From Candidatus Sifarchaeum subterraneum (lineage in GTDB: Archaea > Asgardarchaeota > Sifarchaeia > Sifarchaeales > Sifarchaeaceae), in contig JAECRX010000256.1 in assembly GCA_016292335.1 (NCBI GenBank), forward strand, positions 1 through 12,294: 12,294 bases of DNA. The letters are read 5' to 3'. Position numbers and translations under genes: made by a program. The notes beneath the pieces were generated by a model. It was not told where the DNA came from. It did no database searches and saw only the letters and a program-made list of their open reading frames with translations. The stretch's first letter is position 1. Each line of letters opens with the position of its first letter. Of the stretch, positions 1 to 6,051 are shown in pieces.

Positions 1-22
1 AGAAAATCGAAATCTATTTTAA

Positions 23-30
23 GATATATA
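23..30 (+). promoter_or_regulatory. Possible TATA box upstream of the ATPase subunit E gene
   Basis: GATATATA lies about 80 bases before the subunit E start, in an AT-rich leader. A start site about 25 bases downstream would leave a leader of roughly 50-60 bases. Bases 1-105 hold no convincing gene. Two forward frames are open from the window edge to about base 57 and base 90, so the tail of an upstream gene cannot be excluded; in that case subunit E may be co-transcribed and this box would be coincidental. Confidence 0.3.
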
Positions 31-105
31 GGATATCGAAAAGACGTAATTTTCTAAGACTGAATGGTCTATTTCTATTACTAAGCTGATTAGAACGATA
101 AGGGA

Positions 106-744
106 ATGGTTAGAATGCAGGGAGCGGCTGTTTTGGATAAAATGAAGGAAGAAATTCTGTCTGGTGCCAAAGCAAGGGCAGAAAAGATTATTTCTGAGGC
201 CAAAAAAGAGGCAGATGAGCTAATAAAAGCAGCTGAAGAAAAAGCAAAAAAGATTGAAGAAAATATTTTGGTTGAAGGTAAAAAAGAAGCAGAAACCCAT
301 AAACAAAGAGAATTAGGTAAAATAAGGTTGAAATCAAGGATGAACATCTTAAGCAAAAAAGAAGAACTCATTAATGAGGTATTCAATGAACTTTGGAGAA
401 GAATAGTTGAACTTTCAACTGATAAAGATAGATACTTGCCTCTTTTAAAAGAATTTATATTTGAAGCTGCTCTCGGGTTGAATGGTGGAGAATTGAAAGT
501 CTTCCTTAATGAAAGAGACTCAAAAGTTTCCGAAAGTATTTTGGAGGAAATAGCTACAGAAGTTGAGAAAAAGATCGGAAATAAGACAAATTTGCAGTTA
601 GCAAACTCTACTATCAAAACTCAAGGTGGCGCAATAGTAGAAACTTTGGATGGAAGAATGCTTATAAACAACACTTTTGAAGCTAGGTTGGAAAGATTTC
701 GAAGAAATCTAAGAGTTGATATAGCTAACATCTTGTTTAAGTGA
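106..744 (+). CDS. atpE: A-type (V/A-type) ATP synthase subunit E, peripheral stalk
   Basis: This is subunit E of the archaeal A1Ao ATP synthase, which pairs with subunit H to form the peripheral stalk holding the A3B3 head against the membrane motor. Of 212 residues, about 10-90 are a charged Lys/Glu/Ala-rich helix of the kind that forms the right-handed coiled coil with H. The globular C-terminal half ends in the family signature: GGAIVETLDGR (174-184), then NNTFEARLERFRR (188-200). Length is normal (about 190-210). The start is ATG 106 or, more likely, ATG 115, because AAGGG at about 100-104 is well spaced only for the second. No other ATPase gene follows; the next gene converges. Family assignment is secure; the isolation from its operon is odd. 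Confidence 0.93.
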   Translation: MVRMQGAAVLDKMKEEILSGAKARAEKIISEAKKEADELIKAAEEKAKKIEENILVEGKKEAETHKQRELGKIRLKSRMNILSKKEELINEVFNELWRRIVELSTDKDRYLPLLKEFIFEAALGLNGGELKVFLNERDSKVSESILEEIATEVEKKIGNKTNLQLANSTIKTQGGAIVETLDGRMLINNTFEARLERFRRNLRVDIANILFK

Positions 745-746
745 AA

Positions 747-792
747 TTTTTTTGTTCAAGGTAAAATTTTTTGTGCTCCTAAAGCCTTTTTT
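747..792 (+). terminator. Oligo-T terminator region after atpE
   Basis: Three T runs follow the atpE stop within 50 bases: 7 T at 747-753, 6 T at 767-772 and 6 T at 787-792, with no preceding GC-rich hairpin. Tandem T tracts are the usual archaeal termination signal. They lie in the 69-base gap before the convergent UbiA-family gene. Confidence 0.6.
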
Positions 793-813
793 CTGTATTA
801 AAATTCGTTTTAA

Positions 814-2199
814 TTAAAAAACTCCATTCAAAATATAGTGTAACAAAACGATAAAAAATATGAGATAAGAGGTGTTTCTTGCCGATCTATCCATTCCATG
901 GATGAACTTTGAGTCCTTTTTTTTCAATGATTTTCTAAAATTTTTCACCATCGGTGAAAAAAATAATCCAAGGCAAGAGAGCAAAAAGACGGTTTTTACC
1001 TTGACCCAAAACCAAAGTAAAAATGTGTGAAAAGAAAGGAAGTAATAGAATAGTATAAAGCCTGAGAAGATGAGTGACGCAGCAAGTTTGAGTGCTTTCG
1101 ATTTTCCAAGAAACACGGCTGTTGTCCTAAGTCCTGCATTCTTATCAGCTTCGTAATCTCCTGCTTGGTGAATACAATGTGAACCACCATAAATAAACAT
1201 AGCACCGAAGGCCAAACTCGGAATAAACACATACTTGTTCGCTAAAATATTTCCTAGAATTATTGGGATCAACCCGAATCCGACTGCATGCATTAGTAAA
1301 TCTACTACTGGTTTTCCTTTGAATCGAGTTGGGGGACAAGAATAAAATGTCCAAACTAGAATGTAAATAATCAATCCGATCATAAAATATAAAGAAATAA
1401 AAAAACCCAAAAGGAAACTGATGATCAAAAAAAACCCCATAATTGACATAGAGAACTTTTTAGAGATTTCTCCTGTTACAAGGGGTAAATTACTTTTTTC
1501 TATGTTTAATTTATCTGTATCAATGTCGACATATTGATTCTGAATAAATACAAACGAGTTTATGGCACAAAAGGCCAAAATAGATAATATAAAACTGATA
1601 AGTTGAAGATATCCGCCAAAAATAAACAACGAATAAAGAAGGAGGATCAAACTCCCTATCCAGTAGTCCACCCTGATCAGGTGAATAATCTTTTGCAAAA
1701 AACTTTCGTTGTTCTTGATGTTGTACGTTAAAAGATTATTTTGCTGATCGTGTTTTTCGTCTTTTTCTTTCATAGGTTTTTTAAAGTAAATTACAATGGA
1801 TGTTACAAACAAAATGAATGATATTAAAAGGCCAAAATGATAGTCTTTTATATGAACGAATATAAAAAAGTAGGGGGGGGCATTAATACCTAACATTGAT
1901 TCGATTGAGATAAGAAAGAACAGTAATCCGATAATTGAAATAAATATCGCGTCTTGATTATATATCACTTGGTTATAGATCATATAACGAAAAAAGATAA
2001 CCCCTAGTGAAATTAGAAGTGTCATTAATAATATTGAAACGGTAGATTGAACATTAATCGTATAAAAGTGAATTAAATAATAAGAAAAAATATTCTCTAT
2101 TACTAACCCCGCTAAAATAAAAACGGAGCCAAAGATAGCCATATGATATTTTTGTGACAGATAAACACTTCCCTTTGATCTAAATAGTGAAATTAACAC
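814..2199 (-). CDS. UbiA-superfamily prenyltransferase with extra N-terminal membrane domain
   Basis: An integral-membrane prenyltransferase that would transfer an isoprenoid from its diphosphate to a lipid-soluble acceptor using Mg2+. The first Asp-rich motif is N221-QYV-D225-IDT-D229 followed by K230, as in NDxxDxxxD. The second is D348-YEA-D352 in GDYEADKNAGLRTTAVFLG (347-365). The CPPTRFKGKPVVD loop (288-300) is also typical. The catalytic part runs from about 172 to 461. In front lie about 140 residues with four predicted membrane helices (about 20-42, 53-75, 84-103, 122-139) and a charged linker (140-155). Family members are usually about 280-320 residues, so 461 is long. The substrate is uncertain: quinone-type, archaeal lipid and carotenoid-elongase (LyeJ/CrtEb-like) enzymes share these motifs. 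The start is GTG 2199 with no clear SD. ATG at 2142 (residue 20) is an alternative, since one TATA candidate lies only 12 bases before the GTG. Confidence 0.88.
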   Translation of the reverse strand: MLISLFRSKGSVYLSQKYHMAIFGSVFILAGLVIENIFSYYLIHFYTINVQSTVSILLMTLLISLGVIFFRYMIYNQVIYNQDAIFISIIGLLFFLISIESMLGINAPPYFFIFVHIKDYHFGLLISFILFVTSIVIYFKKPMKEKDEKHDQQNNLLTYNIKNNESFLQKIIHLIRVDYWIGSLILLLYSLFIFGGYLQLISFILSILAFCAINSFVFIQNQYVDIDTDKLNIEKSNLPLVTGEISKKFSMSIMGFFLIISFLLGFFISLYFMIGLIIYILVWTFYSCPPTRFKGKPVVDLLMHAVGFGLIPIILGNILANKYVFIPSLAFGAMFIYGGSHCIHQAGDYEADKNAGLRTTAVFLGKSKALKLAASLIFSGFILFYYFLSFHTFLLWFWVKVKTVFLLSCLGLFFSPMVKNFRKSLKKKDSKFIHGMDRSARNTSYLIFFIVLLHYILNGVF

Positions 2200-2210
2200 C
2201 TGAGAACTTA

Positions 2211-2276
2211 CTTTATATGCTTTTATCCTAATCTAAAATGACTTTATCCATAGTTGAATTAAAAAATACTTTATAA
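2211..2276 (-). promoter_or_regulatory. Two candidate TATA boxes for the UbiA-family gene
   Basis: On the minus strand TTATAAAG (2276-2269) and ATATAAAG (2218-2211) both resemble archaeal TATA boxes. The distal one would start transcription near 2245 and give a leader of about 45 bases to the GTG at 2199. The proximal one would start near 2188, inside the open frame, favouring translation from ATG 2142. The sequence alone does not decide between them. Confidence 0.35.
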
Positions 2277-2321
2277 CGTTCCATCTCTTTTAAAGCTAGA
2301 TTTACACAACAATGACGGTAT

Positions 2322-2329
2322 AAAAAAAA
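2322..2329 (-). terminator. Oligo-T terminator after the aminotransferase
   Basis: A run of eight T on the minus strand (A8 on plus) lies about 30 bases beyond the aminotransferase stop at 2359, with no strong hairpin before it. This is a typical archaeal U-tract terminator, placed before the UbiA-gene promoter region. Confidence 0.55.
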
Positions 2330-2358
2330 GAGATGTGATCTAATTTTAATTTGACTGT

Positions 2359-3546
2359 TCAGGTCATGAACTCCTCTATTTTCTGAAAAGCCTTTTCAAG
2401 AATTTCGACTTGTGGAAGGAACACCATTCGGAAATGTCCCGAACCATATTCTGGATCAAAGCCTGATCCATGGACAATTAATACTCCCGTTTTTTTTAAT
2501 AGGTCAAGGACAAATTCCAAGTCGTTGTCCCATCTTTCGCCCAATTCTACCCTAGGGAACATATAGAATGCTCCTTCTGGTTTCGTAGCGTTAATTCCTT
2601 CAATTTCGTTTACTCTTTTTATTGCATAATCTCTTCTTTCCTTAAGTTTTTTATTCATCTCTTTGATATGATCTTGTGGACCTCTCAATGCCGCAATCGC
2701 TGCTTTTTGGGCTGGTGAATTCGTTGAAATCCTTATTCTAGCTTCTTTTACAAGGTTCTCCAATAAGTCACCCAATTTGTTTTCTGGATCATGTGAATAC
2801 AAGTATCCTAATCTCCATCCGGGCTGCAAATAGGCTTTTGAAAAACCGTTCACCCCAATTACGGGCACGTCGCCAGAAATTGCAGCAGTACTTATATGTT
2901 TTTTGTCAAAAGTTATTTGGTCATAGATCTCGTCTGATATTACTAAGATGTCGTGTTCTCCAGCGAGATCGGAAATTTCCTTTAGCACCTTTTCTTTATA
3001 TATCAAGCCAGTAGGGTTGTTTGGAGTAATAACAATCAAAACTTTGGTTTTATCACTTATTTTCTTTTGGATATCCTCAAGATCTGGGTTCCATCCCATA
3101 TCCTCAATTGTGCGATACATAATTGGTTTTCCATCAAAAAATTCCGTCATAGAGATATAAGGCGGGTAAGCAGGTCCTGGTATTAATACTTCGTCGCCAG
3201 GATGAATAACAGCAGCCAACAAAAATGATAAAGCCTCTGAAACTCCAGCAGTTACAATAATATCCTCGGGTGAAATATCAATGTTATTGATTTTCTTTTC
3301 TTTCTCAGAAATAGCTTCTCGAAGCTCCAATTCTCCCCTTGGATCGGAATAAACGTTAAAACCTTCTTGAATTGCATCAATCATAGCGTTTTTTATATGT
3401 TGGGGGGTGTCGAAGTCATATTGGATAGGATCTCCAATATTTAAGTAAATTATCTCTTTACCTTCTTTTTCAAGTTTTTTCGCAGCAATTACAACATCGA
3501 GTATTGAGAATTCAAGTTTTTTGACCCTATCTGTAATTTTTACCAA
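2359..3546 (-). CDS. Class I PLP aminotransferase, alanine-aminotransferase-like
   Basis: A fold-type I PLP aminotransferase that probably interconverts alanine plus 2-oxoglutarate and pyruvate plus glutamate. Numbered from the first TTG at 3561, the PLP lysine is K242 in GFSKAYLQPGWRLGY (239-253). NNPTG is at 181-185, SDEIYDQ at 209-215, and the substrate-carboxylate Arg is R378 in GHFRMVFLP. From memory it follows the Pyrococcus furiosus alanine aminotransferase almost end to end (LNIGDP, ILVPGP-type loop, HGSGF). That comparison places the start at TTG 3546-3544 (sixth codon of the longer frame), giving MVKITDRVKKLEFSILDVV against the Pyrococcus MIRASKRALSVEYAIRDVV. The SD GGAGG at 3559-3555 sits 8 bases before this TTG and lies inside the longer frame, so the product is 395 residues. 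It diverges from threonine synthase. The class is certain; specificity (alanine versus another small or aromatic amino acid) is inferred. Confidence 0.88.
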   Translation of the reverse strand: MVKITDRVKKLEFSILDVVIAAKKLEKEGKEIIYLNIGDPIQYDFDTPQHIKNAMIDAIQEGFNVYSDPRGELELREAISEKEKKINNIDISPEDIIVTAGVSEALSFLLAAVIHPGDEVLIPGPAYPPYISMTEFFDGKPIMYRTIEDMGWNPDLEDIQKKISDKTKVLIVITPNNPTGLIYKEKVLKEISDLAGEHDILVISDEIYDQITFDKKHISTAAISGDVPVIGVNGFSKAYLQPGWRLGYLYSHDPENKLGDLLENLVKEARIRISTNSPAQKAAIAALRGPQDHIKEMNKKLKERRDYAIKRVNEIEGINATKPEGAFYMFPRVELGERWDNDLEFVLDLLKKTGVLIVHGSGFDPEYGSGHFRMVFLPQVEILEKAFQKIEEFMT

Positions 3547-3554
3547 GCTTTTTT

Positions 3555-3559
3555 CCTCC
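3555..3559 (-). promoter_or_regulatory. Shine-Dalgarno site fixing the aminotransferase TTG start
   Basis: GGAGG on the minus strand, 8 bases before the TTG at 3546-3544. Because it lies just inside the longer open frame that begins at TTG 3561, it argues for the shorter product. Confidence 0.75.
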
Positions 3560-3600
3560 AAAAAGCTCTGGAAATTTTTTTTTGTGAATATTCTCTATTG

Positions 3601-3610
3601 ATTTATAAAT
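3601..3610. promoter_or_regulatory. Palindromic TATA element between divergent genes
   Basis: ATTTATAAAT is a perfect 10-base palindrome in the 128-base spacer between the aminotransferase (start 3546, leftward) and threonine synthase (start 3675, rightward). Its centre is about 60 bases from one start and 69 from the other. Start sites near 3580 (minus) and 3630 (plus) would give leaders of about 35 and 45 bases. It could act as a TATA box for both genes, or for one, with the other using a weaker nearby AT-rich site. Confidence 0.5.
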
Positions 3611-3662
3611 GAATTGAGTTTGTAATAATTTCCTTAGGGATTGTCATTTAACATCATTCAAA

Positions 3663-3668
3663 GGGGAG
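3663..3668 (+). promoter_or_regulatory. Shine-Dalgarno site of thrC
   Basis: GGGGAG, 6 bases before the TTG at 3675. It supports TTG as the genuine start of threonine synthase. Confidence 0.75.
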
Positions 3669-3674
3669 TTTTAA

Positions 3675-4919
3675 TTGGCTTACTGGCTTCAGTGTATTGA
3701 ATGTTCTCGAAAATATGAAAAACGGGATATTGTTTACACTTGTCCTCATTGCAACGGTCTTTTTGAAGTAAAATATGATTTAGATGAGGTCTCTAAAATA
3801 ATAGCAGGTCATGAAGAATTTAAAAGAAGAAATCAAGGAATATGGAGTTATCGGGAAATATTACCAATCGAAAAAGAAACAAATCCAATTTCTCTCCAAG
3901 AAGGTGGAACTCCCCTTTATCACTGTAAAAAACTTGGAAATGAACTTGGGATCAAGAAACTTTATGTAAAACATGAGGGAATGAACCCAAGCGGAAGTTT
4001 TAAAGATAGAGGTATTAGCGTTGGTGTAACTAAAGCAATTGCCCTAAATTTTGATGCAGTTGCTTGTGCATCAACAGGAAACACAAGTGCCAGCCTAGCC
4101 ATGTATTCTGCATATGCAGGAATTAAATGCTTTGTATTGCTTCCTGAAGGTGCTGTTGCCATTGGAAAAGTCTCTCAAGCTATGATTCACGGAGCTGAAA
4201 TAATAAAAATAAAAGGAAATTTTGACTTCGCTCTTGAATTAGTAAAATCTCTAACCACTGATCCAGAAAAAGGTATCTACCTTTTGAATTCAGTGAATCC
4301 ATTTAGACTTGAAGGCCAAAAGACCATTGGTTTTGAGATTTTTGAGCAGTTAGGTGAAGTACCCGATAACATAGTTGTTCCAACTGGAAATGCAGGAAAT
4401 ATTTCTGCAATTTGGAAAGGGATAAAAGAATTCAAATACCTTGGATTTATCGAAAAAATTCCTAGGATGATTTCTATCCAATCTAAAGGGGCTTCACCTA
4501 TTGTTAGAGCAATAAAAAATAATTATGAAAAAATACAACCAATTCTTGCACCGGAGACCATTGCCACGGCTATTCGAATAGGTAACCCTGTAAATGCACC
4601 AAAAGCTTTGAGAGCAATCAAAGAAAGCAACGGAATTGCATTGGCTGTCTATGACGAAGAAATTATTCAGGCACAAAAGGATCTGGCTAGATTGGAAGGC
4701 ATTGGAGTGGAACCAGCAAGTGCTGCAAGCATTGCTGGAGTAAAGAATCTCTTTAAAAATGGCCAAATAGATAAGGATGAAAAAACGGTTTGCATTGCTA
4801 CTGGGCATGTTCTAAAAGATCCAGATGAAATTGTTGCAGTTTGTAAAGAACCTATGAAATTATTTGAAGATGAGGAATCATTGCGGGCATTTGTAGAAAA
4901 GAGGCTCAGTAGTTTTTGA
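3675..4919 (+). CDS. thrC: Threonine synthase
   Basis: A PLP enzyme of fold type II that converts O-phosphohomoserine to threonine and phosphate, the last step of threonine synthesis in the cytoplasm. The N-terminus has a zinc ribbon, C7-x2-C10 and C23-x2-C26, typical of the archaeal and long bacterial form. The catalytic core has the PLP lysine K110 in NPSGSFKDRG (104-113), the asparagine loop STGNTSAS (133-140) and the phosphate-binding loop TGNAGNISA (237-245). GHVLKDPD (377-384) is near the end. The length of 414 matches the family. The start is TTG 3675, placed by the GGGGAG site and by the zinc ribbon beginning at once. Cysteate synthase is a close relative in methanogens, but the intact threonine synthase motifs make that less likely. 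It is divergent from the aminotransferase and probably monocistronic. Confidence 0.92.
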   Translation: MAYWLQCIECSRKYEKRDIVYTCPHCNGLFEVKYDLDEVSKIIAGHEEFKRRNQGIWSYREILPIEKETNPISLQEGGTPLYHCKKLGNELGIKKLYVKHEGMNPSGSFKDRGISVGVTKAIALNFDAVACASTGNTSASLAMYSAYAGIKCFVLLPEGAVAIGKVSQAMIHGAEIIKIKGNFDFALELVKSLTTDPEKGIYLLNSVNPFRLEGQKTIGFEIFEQLGEVPDNIVVPTGNAGNISAIWKGIKEFKYLGFIEKIPRMISIQSKGASPIVRAIKNNYEKIQPILAPETIATAIRIGNPVNAPKALRAIKESNGIALAVYDEEIIQAQKDLARLEGIGVEPASAASIAGVKNLFKNGQIDKDEKTVCIATGHVLKDPDEIVAVCKEPMKLFEDEESLRAFVEKRLSSF

Positions 4920-4925
4920 TTTTTT
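4920..4925 (+). terminator. Oligo-T terminator after thrC
   Basis: Six T begin directly after the thrC TGA, with another five-T run just inside the coding end (4913-4917). There is no hairpin. This is consistent with archaeal U-tract termination. Confidence 0.5.
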
Positions 4926-5410
4926 GAAAAGAACGTTTTAGTGATCAAATTATTAGTTCAAAGATTATGCAAGTCAGGAAACAAGGGTATGAATGAGATA
5001 AGAATGCTTTACCAGAGATTTTTCGTTTGAAAAGTAAGGAAAGGTTAAAAAAAGTAGTTCTTCTTCTGTGGCAGTATGCGCTCGACAAAAATAAAACCCT
5101 CCGCTCAGGAAACGTCGTTCTCTCAAGTATATTTCTGTCTCCTAAGAAAGGGAAAAACTCTCAGAGGAGACCGAAATAGTGTGATGGTGAATGCGGGAAG
5201 TGGTCCAAAAATAGCTAAGATGAAGTAACTTGAAAAAAGAAATTATCAAAATATGGGATTTTTCATACTTCAGTCATAACAGGACTACCGACATACATAA
5301 GGGCGTGTTCGAATCATATAAATATGAACAAGAAGAGAAAAGAGATCACATTCATGACCGAAGCTTGAAAAAGGCCTTAATTGTTTAATAGATGAAAATG
5401 GTCAGTTAAA
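4926..5410. other. Intergenic region without a convincing gene
   Basis: This stretch of nearly 500 bases lies between the 3' end of thrC and the 3' end of the leftward Hsp20 gene, so it must terminate both and needs no promoter for either. No open frame with a plausible SD and length is seen on either strand. Bases about 5065-5215 look less AT-rich than the flanks and contain the 7-bp inverted repeat at 5137-5171. No tRNA, C/D-box, RNase P or SRP RNA signature could be completed. It may hold an unrecognised small RNA or a decayed gene. Confidence 0.5.
5137..5171. repeat. Inverted repeat, possible RNA hairpin
   Basis: GTCTCCT (5137-5143) and AGGAGAC (5165-5171) are perfectly complementary over 7 bases, with a 21-base loop. 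No T run follows closely on either strand, so it does not look like a terminator. It is the only clear structure in the gap downstream of thrC. Confidence 0.4.
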
Positions 5411-6004
5411 TTACTCAACCGAAATTTCCGTCCCATCATCAGATGGCTTACTGGATTTAAGTTTCGGAATTCTAACCTCTAAAACGCCATTCTTATAGCT
5501 TGCCTTTGCCTGTTCAGGAATGACTTCTGCGGGTAGATCCATTTTCTTGTAAAATCTATCAGATGCTTTGATTTCAAGTTCGTTTTTAGTAGTTTTTAAT
5601 TTTATTTCGTTTTTCTCAACTCCAGGTGTTTCCGCGACAATAACTACTTCGGTATTCGTTTCCATGATATCAACTAAAGGTTCACGCTCTTCTTTGATAA
5701 ATGATTCACTTTCATTGTAAGGAGTACTAGGCATATTTCCAAATTTCCTTATCTGGGGCTTTCCATCAGGACCAATCGTCATGGACCAACCATACACAAT
5801 CGGACCTTTTTTCTCCAATCCACTTGGTAATTTGAATTTTGGAAAAAACTTTTCGAAGTCCTCTATGTCTTCAAACGGGCTAGGAGGTCCACTTCCATAA
5901 AATTCCTTCATCATTTCCTCCATAATTTCTCTGATTTCCTCAAAAATATCAAATGGGTCGCTTGGATATCTTTTTTTACGCCTCTTGCGCCACCAATCAC
6001 CCAT
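5411..6004 (-). CDS. hsp20: Small heat shock protein, Hsp20/alpha-crystallin family
   Basis: An ATP-independent holdase that binds unfolding proteins in the cytoplasm. From ATG 6004 it has 197 residues. The N-terminal arm is MGDWWRKRRKKR, then an acidic helical stretch (16-36). GPIVYGWSMTIGPDG (67-81) and KFGN (87-90) are typical of the archaeal subfamily. The alpha-crystallin domain spans about 108-182, from EPLVDIMETN to GVLEVRIPK (173-181). A C-terminal I194-S-V196 could be the I/V-x-I/V tail that docks into a neighbouring domain during oligomerisation. The open frame extends 17 codons further upstream, but that stretch overlaps the thermosome stop, whereas GGAGGTG lies 6 bases before ATG 6004. 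It follows the thermosome by 47 bases on the same strand with no separate promoter evident, so the two are probably co-transcribed. Confidence 0.92.
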   Translation of the reverse strand: MGDWWRKRRKKRYPSDPFDIFEEIREIMEEMMKEFYGSGPPSPFEDIEDFEKFFPKFKLPSGLEKKGPIVYGWSMTIGPDGKPQIRKFGNMPSTPYNESESFIKEEREPLVDIMETNTEVVIVAETPGVEKNEIKLKTTKNELEIKASDRFYKKMDLPAEVIPEQAKASYKNGVLEVRIPKLKSSKPSDDGTEISVE

Positions 6005-6010
6005 AAAAAA

Positions 6011-6017
6011 CACCTCC
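6011..6017 (-). promoter_or_regulatory. Shine-Dalgarno site of the Hsp20 gene
   Basis: GGAGGTG on the minus strand, 6 bases before ATG 6004, within the 47-base spacer after the thermosome stop. It decides against the longer reading that starts at 6055. Confidence 0.8.
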
Positions 6018-6051
6018 GTTAAAATAAAAAATAAGATGTGAATTTGACGTT

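Noticed and set aside
5101..5125. CAGGAAACGTCG, reminiscent of the conserved GAGGAAAGTCC of RNase P RNA
   Set aside because: Key bases differ and the matching ACAGNRA-type 3' element is absent.
5179..5190. GTGATGG, similar to a box C motif of a C/D RNA
   Set aside because: No box D (CTGA) at suitable distance and no C'/D' pair.
5184..5228. 14-codon open frame after AGGAGAC
   Set aside because: The SD-like bases are part of the inverted repeat, spacing to the start is too long, and nothing supports expression.
5307..5315. GTTCGAATC, resembling a tRNA T-loop
   Set aside because: The flanking bases do not form a T stem beyond about three pairs, and no acceptor, D or anticodon arm could be built around it.
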